Below are positions 32,024 through 40,459 of a stretch of 64,000 nt of DNA, piece by piece (position 1 is the stretch's first letter; every line of letters begins with the position of its first letter). Position numbers and translations under genes: made by a program. The notes below the pieces were generated by a model. It saw only the letters and a list, made by a program, of their open reading frames with translations. It had not been told where the DNA came from and did no database searches. Origin of the DNA: Limiplasma sp036652695 (GTDB taxonomy: Bacteria > Bacillota > Clostridia > Christensenellales > Aristaeellaceae); assembly GCA_036652695.1 (NCBI GenBank), contig JAVVVJ010000001.1, positions 113,574 through 177,573 of the forward strand, read 5' to 3'.

Positions 32024-34840
32024 CTATCCTTCCAAAAAGCGCTGCATGGTTTGATACAGCAGCTGCGGCTCGATGGGCTTAGCGAGATGCGCGTTCATGC
32101 CAGCGGCCTTGGTTTTCTCAATATCCTCGTCAAAGGCGTTTGCCGTCATGGCGATGATGGGAATCGTTGCCGCGTCTGCCTTGCGCATCTGGCGGATGGA
32201 TTTGGCCGCGGTCAAACCATCCATCACCGGCATGCGGATATCCATGAGGATGGCGTCATAATAGCGCTCCTCCCGCTGTGCAAAGGTCTCAATCGCCCGA
32301 AGCCCATTTTCGGCGATCTCCACCTGCAAATGCTTGTTTTCCAGCAGCTTTTTGGCCACCTCGATATTCAGCAAATGATCCTCCACCAACAGCACCCGTT
32401 TTCCGGTAAAATCATAGTCGCGGGGCAAGCGCGGCGCTGCGGATGGCTCTTTGCAGAAATATAATTTTTGAAGCGCGGAGCCGAGGGTGGATTTGAAAAC
32501 GGGCTTGGTCATCAGCAGATTGACCCCCGCCTGCTTTGCCTCCACCTCAAGCGCTGCCCAGTCGTAGGCGGTCATGATGATGATGGTGACCTTCGGCCCC
32601 ACAATTTTGCGAATTTGGCGGGTGGTTTCAATGCCGTCCATGTCCGGCATCTTCCAGTCCACCAAAATAATATCGTACTTTTTTTGCTTGCTCCACTGCT
32701 CCTGCACAAGCTCCACCGCCGCCACGCCGGAGGCCACATAGTCCGCTCGCAGGCGCATATCCAGCAAAATCTTCTGCGTGTGCTGGCAGATGAGGAGGTC
32801 GTCATCCACAATCAGGGCGCTGAGCCGCTCCAACGCCACCGTGCATTTCGGCTCTGCGGATCGGCTTTTTTCGGAAATGCCCAGCGTGACCTCCACAATA
32901 AATTCGCTGCCAACCCCTTCAATGCTATTGACGCTGATTTTTCCGCTCATGAGATCCACTAGGTTGCGGCAGATGGCAAGCCCAAGCCCGGTGCCGGTAT
33001 AGGGCGTGGTAGAGCCGCCAAATTGCTGCTCAAAAGGCTCAAAAAGCTGAGGGAGAAATTTTTCGTTGATGCCAATGCCCGTATCGTTAACGGTAAATCT
33101 CATCACGGCTTCATTGCGGCTGATCTTCTCCTGCTGAATCATCAGCTGCACCTTGCCGCCGGCGGGGGTGAATTTAATGGCGTTTGTAAGGATGTTCACA
33201 AGCACCTGCTGGAGCTTCATGGCATCGCCTAGGTAGACGTCCTCGGTGAAGCTTAGGAGAACCGCGTCATACTCCACGCCCTTTTCCTGCGCTTGGGTGT
33301 GGCAGAGGCTGTTAATGCCATTGATAAAATCCTCAAAGGGAATTTCCTCATGGCGCAGGAGCACCTTGCCGCTTTCGATTCTGGACATATCCAGCACATC
33401 GTTGATCAGGGAGAGCAAAAAGCGCGCCGCAATGCCAACCTTGGATAGGTAGCCCGATAGCTGTGCCGGATCGTTCACACAGCCAGCCGCCAAGGCGGTC
33501 ATGCCGATGATGGTGTTCATGGGGGTTCGAATTTCGTGACTCATGCGGGATAGAAATTCCGATTTTGCGTTGCTGGCTTGCTGCGCCGCCAGCAGCGCGT
33601 CCTTGAGCGCCTCGTTTTTGCGCTGCTCCTCGTTGGAAAGCTCCGTGATATCGGATCGGGTTAAAATGATTTTCTTTCTGGGCTTGTCCAGATAGGAAAA
33701 CTGCATTTTCTTGCGGCTGATGGCGCCATCCGCTTCTCTTATGCTGCAATAAATGGTGTAAACGTCCTGCTTTTCCAATTGCGCAAGCAGATTTTCGTAG
33801 GACATCTCGTACGTGTTGCGCTCAATATCCTCCTCCACCAAAAATTCGCGGTTGTATCGCGCGACCTCGTCCTGATAGCTGCTGGTGTGGAAGGGGGGCA
33901 AGGCTGTTTTTCCATCGGTTTTGGAGAAAATCGTATATTGATCGCTAAGGACGTCCAGCAATGCCAAATAGTCGTAATCCATGTTCACAACGGTGTTGAT
34001 CAGCAAGCTCGATGTTTTGTTTCGGTCGATGTCCGTGGCGTAGATATAGGCTTCAATATCGCCTGTTTTGGGGTTTTGAAACATATCAAGCTGCACCTTA
34101 ACCCAGAGCACCTTGTTTTTGCAAAAGCTCATATAGCTTTCTTGGTGAATGCTTGTGCGCCCCGCCCGATAGGCTTGCAGCAGGCTTTCGCGGTTGAAGA
34201 GCAGCCTGTATTCCGCCAAGGCCTGCGGGTCTATATGGGCGGAATATTCGCGGGCAAAAAAATCGTCCACGGTTCCGTCGCCCAGAAACGCTAAAATGCT
34301 GGAAAGGCTACTTTGAGCATCGCTGCAAATGTTTTGCGTCAGGTTGAGCCTGAAGGAACCCATCACATCCTGATTATGTACTTTTCGCCATTCCATTTCT
34401 TCATTGTAGCGCGTCTCTAGCCGAACGTGCTCGGAAATGTCAACAGCGCTGCCAATGGCCTTCACCGGCCTTCCGGCCTCGTCAAAGAGGGTGGTATAGC
34501 AAATTTTGTACCACCACCAGTCATTGCAATCATCATTCCACCAGCGCCCCACGCTTTCGGCTGTTTTTTCTCCGGCGTAAAGCTTGTCAAACATTTCAAA
34601 GAGCGCCGGCACATCGTTGGGGTGCAGGGGGCTATCTGGCTGCGCAAACACGTAGGGCACATTGGGAATGGTGGTGTAGGTATCAAAGAGCCGCATATGT
34701 GTGGCGTTATTCAGGTCGTAAATCACACGGGTGGTGAGATCCACCATCCAGATGGTTACCCCGCATTGCTTTGTTGCTTGGGCATAGCGCTCCTTGAGCT
34801 GCTGCATTTCCTCCAGCTGCTGGCTATGGTTCCTTTTCAT
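32024..34840 (-). CDS. PAS-containing hybrid histidine kinase with two receivers (second gene of operon)
   Basis: About 938 residues. PAS-type modules occupy residues ~1-400; HisKA ~432 (SHEIRTPMNTIIGM), HATPase_c ~525-640 (NILTNAIKFTPAGG, DTGIGINEKF, GTGLGLAICRNL). Two receivers follow: REC1 ~670-787 with IVDDDLLICQ and ILVDWKMPDMDG, and REC2 ~812-930 with LVEDHLLNIE and ILMDIRMPVMDG. Both keep the acidic pair, phosphoacceptor Asp and Lys, so a two-step relay inside one chain is possible. Two ATGs compete (34846 and 34840); the GAGGTGG site is spaced better for 34840. It follows the EAL gene after 27 bases. No histidine phosphotransfer (HPt) domain is seen here or in the window. Confidence 0.92.
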   Translation of the reverse strand: MKRNHSQQLEEMQQLKERYAQATKQCGVTIWMVDLTTRVIYDLNNATHMRLFDTYTTIPNVPYVFAQPDSPLHPNDVPALFEMFDKLYAGEKTAESVGRWWNDDCNDWWWYKICYTTLFDEAGRPVKAIGSAVDISEHVRLETRYNEEMEWRKVHNQDVMGSFRLNLTQNICSDAQSSLSSILAFLGDGTVDDFFAREYSAHIDPQALAEYRLLFNRESLLQAYRAGRTSIHQESYMSFCKNKVLWVKVQLDMFQNPKTGDIEAYIYATDIDRNKTSSLLINTVVNMDYDYLALLDVLSDQYTIFSKTDGKTALPPFHTSSYQDEVARYNREFLVEEDIERNTYEMSYENLLAQLEKQDVYTIYCSIREADGAISRKKMQFSYLDKPRKKIILTRSDITELSNEEQRKNEALKDALLAAQQASNAKSEFLSRMSHEIRTPMNTIIGMTALAAGCVNDPAQLSGYLSKVGIAARFLLSLINDVLDMSRIESGKVLLRHEEIPFEDFINGINSLCHTQAQEKGVEYDAVLLSFTEDVYLGDAMKLQQVLVNILTNAIKFTPAGGKVQLMIQQEKISRNEAVMRFTVNDTGIGINEKFLPQLFEPFEQQFGGSTTPYTGTGLGLAICRNLVDLMSGKISVNSIEGVGSEFIVEVTLGISEKSRSAEPKCTVALERLSALIVDDDLLICQHTQKILLDMRLRADYVASGVAAVELVQEQWSKQKKYDIILVDWKMPDMDGIETTRQIRKIVGPKVTIIIMTAYDWAALEVEAKQAGVNLLMTKPVFKSTLGSALQKLYFCKEPSAAPRLPRDYDFTGKRVLLVEDHLLNIEVAKKLLENKHLQVEIAENGLRAIETFAQREERYYDAILMDIRMPVMDGLTAAKSIRQMRKADAATIPIIAMTANAFDEDIEKTKAAGMNAHLAKPIEPQLLYQTMQRFLEG

Positions 34841-34867
34841 GGTCATCCACCTCGCCTTGCTGTTTTA

Positions 34868-37456
34868 TCATTCACCGGGCGGCGCATCGGCCTGCATGGA
34901 AACGCTGCGGTTTTCTCTGGCGATTTCTTTCAAACGCTCATTAGCCGCCAATACATTGTTCACTCTGCGGATAACGACCGTCGGAATATAGGGCTTAACG
35001 ATGCAGTCGCTTGCGCCCATGGTCATGCAGATGGCTTGCTGCGCGGGGCTTTCTTCGCCCAGCAGCATGATGACGGGGACGCGGCTCCACTCTGGCGCTT
35101 TTTGTATTTGCGTAAAAAATTCCCGTTCGTGCGTCCCCGGTATGCCGCTGTCCAACAAAATGAGATCTACGGGATTCTTTTGGAGCTGCTCAATCGCTTC
35201 GTTGTTGGTTTCTGCCTCCAAACAGCAAAACTGAGCCTGTAGGATTTTCTTCAAAATCGTGCGGTTGATGGTGCTGCCATCCACAAGCAGCACAGTGCGG
35301 CTGGCGTGGTCAGCCGCCAGCCAAGCCGCCTTGTATTTTTGCAGCGCAAGGTCAATTTCCTTGCGCAGCGTAATATCGGTAAGCTCCCCAATCAGAATAT
35401 GCTTGCGGCCAACGGTGGTCACATAGCGCAGCTTCATGCCAACCCATAGCGGAGCGCCGTTTGCGCGGTGGCGCATATATTCGCATTCGGCGGGCTTGCG
35501 TGTTTGTGCGCAGGTGTGCAGCGCGTACAATAAGGGCGCGCGGTATACGCTCTCCAGCAGATCTAGAATGTTGGAGGGCTTGGGCGTTATGTCGCTTTGC
35601 CCCACCAGCGCGTAATAGGCTTCGTTCACCCGCACAAGCTCCACCTTATCATCGCAGTATTCGCAGATGATAGCCGCCTGCAAATTGTTGCGGAACAGGC
35701 GCTTCATTTCCTCATCAAGGGAAAACAGCTGGTCATAGCAATAATGGGCGCTTTCTTGGTTGGTGGTGAGGCGCATGTCTAGGGAAAGGCTGATGCAGAG
35801 CTGCTCATAGGCGGGCACGGACATTGGGCGCGCATAGTAATAGCCCTGCACATAGTCGCAGCCGACGCTTCGTAAAAAAGCCACCTGCTCGCCCTGCTCA
35901 GCGCCCTCGGCGATCACGGGGATATTGAGCCATTTGGCCATGCGAATCACGGACGCAACAATGTTTTCGCCCCGCCCCGGAAATTCACTGACGGATAGAA
36001 ACCGCATATCGATTTTCAGCACGTCAATCATCAAATCCTTTAGCAGGGAAAGGGAGGAATAACCGCTGCCAAAGTCGTCCATCATGATGATAAAGCCGTG
36101 GCTTTGCAGCTGTGCCATGGCTTTTTTCATGGTGGTAGGGTTATCGGCATAGGCGCTCTCCGTTAGCTCAAGGTTCAATAGCGCGGGCTTTAAGCCGTAG
36201 CGGTTGACCAGCTCCAGCAGCATATCCACCAAGTTGGGGTTATAGATATTGACGCGGGAGATATTTACAGAAATGGGGTAAGGCGAAAAGCCCCGCTTAA
36301 TCCAGCTTTGCAGGCATTTGCAGGCTTGCTCCCATACATAGTAATCCAATTTGGTGATAAAGCCGTTGCGCTCAAAGATGGGGATAAACGCGCCGGGGGA
36401 AAGCATGCCCTTCGTGGGGTGCATCCAGCGCACCAACGCCTCCGCGCCGCAGGGCAGGTTGGTATGAATGTTGTATTTGGGCTGTAGATAAATTTCAAAC
36501 TGACCGTTTTCCAGCGCAAAATTCATCTCGTTGGTGATCACCTGCTCCATGGCAAGCGAGGCGCTTAGGCTTTCGTTGTAATAGGCGATAAAATCCACAT
36601 AGTTGCCCTTGCGGGTTTTGGCGGCGAGCGTGGCGCGGTTGTAGATCTCATCCACGGAAATCGTGGGATCGTCGATGACGTACAGCCCAATGGACGGCAC
36701 AATATCGTAGTTCAAATTGAACTGCGCCAGCGTTTTTTTGGATTGCAACGCCATGCCCTCCACCTGCTCCTTGTCATAGGGCAGGCACAGCGCGTATACG
36801 TCCGATTCGATTCTGCCGTAGGTTACAATGGGACATTTGACCGCATCCTCCACCATGCGATCTGCGATATAGATCAGCAGCTTATCCCCCTCGGCCGTGC
36901 CAAAGAAGGAGTTGATGAGCTGGAAACGATCCACATCAAAGCGAAGGAAAACAAAGGTTTTATCGCGGTTCGCGTCTAACATTTTGCGCGTCTCATCAAA
37001 GAGCTTGGCCTTATTGTAAAGCCCTGTGAGGGCGTCGTATTCGGATAGATATTTGAGCTGCTTGAGGGTGGAAAGCTGGCTGCGATCAATGGCGTTTTTC
37101 AGGCGAAACAGGATAATATCCGGTGCATAAGGCTTGGTGACAAAATCCCACGCGCCAAGGGATAGCGCCTTGCTTTCGTTCTCGTGATTGCCGCTGCCCG
37201 TGATCACAACGACAGGCAAATTGCGGTAGCTGTTGTTTTCCCGTATCGCCTCCAATACCGCGTAGCCATCCATTACGGGCATTACAAGGTCAAGCAGCAT
37301 GGCGGCGATTTCATCGTGATCTTGCTTGAGCAGCGCTAAGGCGACCTGACCGTTTTCCGCCTCCAGCACAGTATACTGCTGCGCGAGTATTTTTGATAAG
37401 ATGCTTCGGTTTGTAGCGCTATCGTCTACCACCAAAACAGTTTGTTTAGAAGACAT
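34868..37456 (-). CDS. Receiver-degenerate GGDEF-EAL-PAS-receiver protein (c-di-GMP phosphodiesterase, head of operon)
   Basis: 862 residues. REC1 ~1-125 is complete (LVVDDSATNR, LLDLVMPVMDG, VTKPYA). A GGDEF domain ~130-290 keeps its fold markers (DALTGLYNKAKLF, FDVDRFQLINSFFG), but the signature GGDEF is replaced by ESDVY, so it should not make c-di-GMP and may bind GTP as a regulator. The EAL domain ~310-550 keeps all main catalytic elements: EALVRW, VNISRVN, LELTES, MMDDFGSGYSSL, KIDMRFL, AEGAEQ, QGYYYARP. A PAS domain (~590-710) and REC2 (~735-850, LLDSGIPG, VKPY, but VDG in place of VDD) end it. Prediction: phospho-controlled hydrolysis of c-di-GMP. The gene starts at 37456, only 33 bases from the Ns, so its promoter and ribosome site are unknown. 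Confidence 0.92.
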   Translation of the reverse strand: MSSKQTVLVVDDSATNRSILSKILAQQYTVLEAENGQVALALLKQDHDEIAAMLLDLVMPVMDGYAVLEAIRENNSYRNLPVVVITGSGNHENESKALSLGAWDFVTKPYAPDIILFRLKNAIDRSQLSTLKQLKYLSEYDALTGLYNKAKLFDETRKMLDANRDKTFVFLRFDVDRFQLINSFFGTAEGDKLLIYIADRMVEDAVKCPIVTYGRIESDVYALCLPYDKEQVEGMALQSKKTLAQFNLNYDIVPSIGLYVIDDPTISVDEIYNRATLAAKTRKGNYVDFIAYYNESLSASLAMEQVITNEMNFALENGQFEIYLQPKYNIHTNLPCGAEALVRWMHPTKGMLSPGAFIPIFERNGFITKLDYYVWEQACKCLQSWIKRGFSPYPISVNISRVNIYNPNLVDMLLELVNRYGLKPALLNLELTESAYADNPTTMKKAMAQLQSHGFIIMMDDFGSGYSSLSLLKDLMIDVLKIDMRFLSVSEFPGRGENIVASVIRMAKWLNIPVIAEGAEQGEQVAFLRSVGCDYVQGYYYARPMSVPAYEQLCISLSLDMRLTTNQESAHYCYDQLFSLDEEMKRLFRNNLQAAIICEYCDDKVELVRVNEAYYALVGQSDITPKPSNILDLLESVYRAPLLYALHTCAQTRKPAECEYMRHRANGAPLWVGMKLRYVTTVGRKHILIGELTDITLRKEIDLALQKYKAAWLAADHASRTVLLVDGSTINRTILKKILQAQFCCLEAETNNEAIEQLQKNPVDLILLDSGIPGTHEREFFTQIQKAPEWSRVPVIMLLGEESPAQQAICMTMGASDCIVKPYIPTVVIRRVNNVLAANERLKEIARENRSVSMQADAPPGE

Positions 37457-37620
37457 GCCACTGGGGGGGGGGCCCGCCCCCCCCCCCCCNNNNNNNNNNG
37501 CCGGGGCGTTTATTTTTTATACTTTGCTTGGTTTTGTAGCACAAACGACCACCACAAAACACGTTTGTTTATAATACTTGCCCCTGCCCCCCCCCCCCCC
37601 CCCCCAGCCCCCCGGGTATG
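37457..37620. other. Assembly gap and homopolymer artefact
   Basis: Ten Ns at 37490-37499, preceded by poly-G/poly-C and followed by AT-rich sequence and then a run of about 25 Cs interrupted only by single bases (37587-37615). This is a scaffold join with unreliable flanks; the true distance is unknown and genes or the operon promoter may be missing. Confidence 0.9.
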
Positions 37621-38047
37621 GAAGCCGTTGTTACTGCACGCGGGGGATTTCGATGGAGCTTGTGGGTACTACAGCCATCATTGATCATGCCGTGTCCTCC
37701 TTGCAATCATACCATCCGGCGCGCTCTGCGCCGAAGGAGAGCGTACTTCCTGCCGTCTGCGGTATTTTTGGGGATGGTGAATGAATTTTCCACCCTTCAT
37801 GGGGGATGGTTCGTATCTGCTGGATCATGACACTGTTTGGGCTAAAGACAATGATTCCGGGGGAACGTCCCTACGCGCAAAGAGCGAAAACGCTGTTTGT
37901 AATCAGTCCCTATTTTTTAGAAACGATAGAAACTGATGGGCTTGCGCTGGTATCCTTATTTTTCGACAGGATATCTTCAATTATAAGCTTCCCAACGCGC
38001 AATGTCAACGGGAATGGGCTTTTTAAAGCAATCTTTCACCGCAAAGC
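37621..38047. other. Gene-poor stretch right of the gap, possible broken gene start
   Basis: No convincing gene over about 430 bases. On the minus strand GGAGG precedes an ATG at 37688 (7-base spacing), but the frame runs straight into the unreliable poly-C tract after ~26 codons, so it could be the start of a gene lost in the gap. Composition is less GC-rich than the neighbours. No match to a known element was recognised. Confidence 0.35.
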
Positions 38048-38076
38048 TTGCGCGTGGGCTTGCTCTCCGTTATACT
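38048..38076 (+). promoter_or_regulatory. Promoter of the DUF2974 gene
   Basis: TTGCGC (38048-38053), 17 bases, TATACT (38071-38076), about 97 bases before the chosen start. Confidence 0.6.
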
Positions 38077-38172
38077 GTAAACAGCCGGATCGACCCATGC
38101 GAACCCCGGCGCGGGCAAGCCTCAAAAAGTTTTTTGGCAGATGCCAATGGGTTTGAAAGGATGATGATTTCC

Positions 38173-39297
38173 ATGCCAAATATGCGCGACCACGCCCTTG
38201 CCGTTGGGGAGCAAACGCTGGCAGAACGACCCTTTGACGCGCTTGACGCCCTCATCCTTACGCAGCTTGTCTATATGCCCATGGAGGGCAGGCTGGATAC
38301 GGGCGACCAGTGTACCATTGCCCAAGCGTGGGCGTTTTTAAACGAGCATTGCGATTGCAAAGCGCTGGATATCTTTCAGCAAAAGCGCTATCGCCTCACC
38401 CAGACCTGCGCGGAGCTTGCGCGCTACAGCGGCTGGATCATGCGGGATTATGTGAATCACATTGATCCGGAGCTGGAAATGCAATTCTGCGCCTGCGCCT
38501 ATGTGCTGCCCGGCGGCCTCAACTTTATTAGCTTTAGGGGCACGGATCTCAGCGTTGCGGGCTGGAAAGAGGATCTCAATATGTCCTATATGACCGTCCC
38601 CTCGCAGCGCGAGGCGGTGGCCTATGTGCGGCGGCAAGCGCTTCGGGATGACTGCGCGCTTGTGCTGGGCGGGCACAGCAAGGGCGGCAATTTAGCGGTA
38701 TATGCGGGCGCGTGCGTGGATGAGCCTACGCGGGCGCGCATCCGTCAGGTGTACAGCTTCGACGGCCCCGGCCTGGATGAGGACACTTTGCGCAGCCCCG
38801 GCTATGCCTTGATGACCCAGCGCATTGAAAGCTACATTCCCCAAAGCAGCGTGGTCGGCATGCTGCTCAACTATCATCCGATCTACACCGTGGTGCGGGC
38901 GCGTTCCGCCGGGATTCTTCAACACGATGCCATGACATGGCAGATTGAGGATGGCGCGTTTGTAACGATGGATGAGCTGGACATGAACGGCAAGATCACC
39001 GATGAAGCTTTGCACGCGTGGCTTGGCGGCATGACCATGGAGGATCGCCGCCTGCTTGTGGATACGCTGTACCACGTGGTGGACGCCGCGCAAGCCGAGC
39101 TTGTCACCGATTTTTCCGATGATTGGCGCGATAGCGCCACCAAGGCGCTTGAGGCGCTCCGCGAGCTTACGCCCGCTGTGAAGCGTGACGTGGGCAATAT
39201 GATCCGCTCCCTGTTTTCCACCGGAGCGTCGGAGGTTGTCAAGGCGCTGCTGCCCGGCGTGGCAAAGCTGGGTCGCCCTGTGGAGCATGACGAGTAA
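38173..39297 (+). CDS. DUF2974 (Mbeg1-like) alpha/beta-hydrolase family protein
   Basis: About 374 residues. The N-terminal PFDALDALILTQLVYMPMEG and the middle FISFRGTDLSVAGWKEDLNM match the DUF2974/Mbeg1-like family of Firmicutes. LVLGGHSKGGNLAVYAGA holds the serine-hydrolase elbow GHSKGG; an Asp in SFDGPGLDED and a His in NYHPIYTVV could complete the triad. The substrate is unknown; lipase-like folds are usual. No signal peptide is seen, so cytosolic. Start: three ATGs are clustered (38161, 38164, 38173); AAAGGA at 38155-38160 best serves 38173. The stop codon is the first base triplet of the repeat at 39295-39380. Confidence 0.85.
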   Translation: MPNMRDHALAVGEQTLAERPFDALDALILTQLVYMPMEGRLDTGDQCTIAQAWAFLNEHCDCKALDIFQQKRYRLTQTCAELARYSGWIMRDYVNHIDPELEMQFCACAYVLPGGLNFISFRGTDLSVAGWKEDLNMSYMTVPSQREAVAYVRRQALRDDCALVLGGHSKGGNLAVYAGACVDEPTRARIRQVYSFDGPGLDEDTLRSPGYALMTQRIESYIPQSSVVGMLLNYHPIYTVVRARSAGILQHDAMTWQIEDGAFVTMDELDMNGKITDEALHAWLGGMTMEDRRLLVDTLYHVVDAAQAELVTDFSDDWRDSATKALEALRELTPAVKRDVGNMIRSLFSTGASEVVKALLPGVAKLGRPVEHDE

Positions 39298-39380
39298 TCC
39301 TAATCTTGCGCTAAAACGCAAGCATCTATGGCATCTTTTGCCCGTGGTCTGCGTTGCATTTTAGACTTGGATTAGTATAA
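39295..39380. repeat. 76-bp imperfect palindromic repeat, copy A, with promoter
   Basis: Core 39300-39375, bounded by CTAATC and GATTAG. It is identical to the core at 52136-52211 except for one base (CTTGGATTAG versus CTTAGATTAG), and both have TAAT on the left and TATAA on the right. Inner arms CTAAAACGCAA and TTGCATTTTAG also pair, as do GCA/TGC and GGC/GCC further in, so the whole unit can fold as a long hairpin or cruciform. Its right end forms a promoter: TTGCAT (39354-39359), 16 bases, TATAAA (39376-39381), pointing at the AraC-type regulator gene. Confidence 0.85.
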
Positions 39381-39402
39381 AGCCTACCAAGGAGGTGCTT
39401 CC

Positions 39403-40365
39403 ATGCTTTCCTCTCTTTTGGGGGAGCTTCGCAAGCCCACCGCGGAGGAGGCGGCGCTTCTTGCGGGCGCGCCCCTACGCGCGGAGGCCTATACGTCGCA
39501 CGCGTATTTTGAGGTGGACGCCGCCAAGCTGATGAGCGCCCGGCAGTGGATCACGCTTCGCCCGCACACGCGCTTTGCGGCTTTTCCCATGCATACGCAC
39601 AATTATGTGGAAATCATGTACATGCTCACCGGGCAAACGACGCATGCGATGGGGGATGGCGAGCATCTGGTTTTGCGCGCGGGGGAGCTGCTGCTGTTTA
39701 ACCAGCACGCCAGCCATGCCGTGGAGCGCGCGGACTGGGATGATCTCGCGGTGAACCTCATCGTGCTGCCGCCTTTTTTTGATGTGGCGCTGGAGATGAT
39801 TGGCACAGACAACCCCATCGGCCGCTTTTTGCTGGATGCGCTCCGCAATGGTCGCCAGAGCATGCCCTACCTGCATTTTTGCGTGGCTGATATCGCGCCC
39901 ATCCAGTGCGTGCTGGAAAGCATGGTCTACTGCCTGCTGGAGCCGGCGCTTGCCACCAGACGCATCAACCAGACGGCCATGGGGCTTTTGTTTTTGCACC
40001 TGCTCAACCATACCGAAGCGCTTGGGAGCGGCGCTCGCGGACGAGAGCCGCATATCCTTGTGATGGAGGCGCTTCGCGAGGTGCAGGATCGCTACGCACA
40101 AGCGGATTTTACCGCCCTCGCCGCACGGTGCGGCGTATCGCTTGCCTATCTAAGCAGGCTGGTGCGGCGGGAAACCGGGAGCACCTGCACCGCGCTTTTG
40201 CAGCAGCGCCGCATGCAGCGGGCGCGTCAGCTTTTGAAAACCACCGATCTGACCGTTGCCGAGATTGGCGAGGCGGTTGGGTATCGCAACATCAGCTACT
40301 TTCATCGCCTATGCAAGCGCCTAACGGGTGTGAGCCCTGCCCAGCTCCGTGCACAGGTTAAATAA
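39403..40365 (+). CDS. AraC-family transcriptional regulator, probably of rhamnose genes
   Basis: 320 residues. A cupin sugar-binding domain at ~50-150 (FPMHTHNYVEIMYMLTG, GELLLFNQHASHAV) and two helix-turn-helix units in the last 100 residues (FTALAARCGVSLAYLSRLVR and LTVAEIGEAVGYRNISYFHR, then RLTGVSPAQLR). The plan is that of RhaS/RhaR-type activators. It is followed after ~95 bases by rhaBAD on the same strand, whose promoter has a poor -35 box, as expected when an activator is needed. The ATG at 39403 follows AGGAGG. Its promoter appears to be supplied by repeat copy A. Direct binding of L-rhamnose is inference from position. Confidence 0.88.
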   Translation: MLSSLLGELRKPTAEEAALLAGAPLRAEAYTSHAYFEVDAAKLMSARQWITLRPHTRFAAFPMHTHNYVEIMYMLTGQTTHAMGDGEHLVLRAGELLLFNQHASHAVERADWDDLAVNLIVLPPFFDVALEMIGTDNPIGRFLLDALRNGRQSMPYLHFCVADIAPIQCVLESMVYCLLEPALATRRINQTAMGLLFLHLLNHTEALGSGARGREPHILVMEALREVQDRYAQADFTALAARCGVSLAYLSRLVRRETGSTCTALLQQRRMQRARQLLKTTDLTVAEIGEAVGYRNISYFHRLCKRLTGVSPAQLRAQVK

Positions 40366-40393
40366 GGACAGTCACAAAGCGCAAGCCGCGCCC

Positions 40394-40422
40394 TTTTCCT
40401 TGCGCTCCGCAGGCGGTATAAT
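40394..40422 (+). promoter_or_regulatory. Activator-type promoter of rhaBAD
   Basis: TATAAT (40417-40422) is perfect, but 17 bases upstream the -35 position reads TTTTCC, far from TTGACA. This is the pattern of promoters needing an AraC-type activator bound just upstream. No clear operator repeat was found by eye. Confidence 0.5.
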
Positions 40423-40459
40423 AGCGGAACAGAATGGGAACGAAGGAGGGGGGCTTTGC

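Noticed and set aside
37442..37684. 80-residue frame crossing the Ns
   Set aside because: It is built from poly-C and N bases; not biological.
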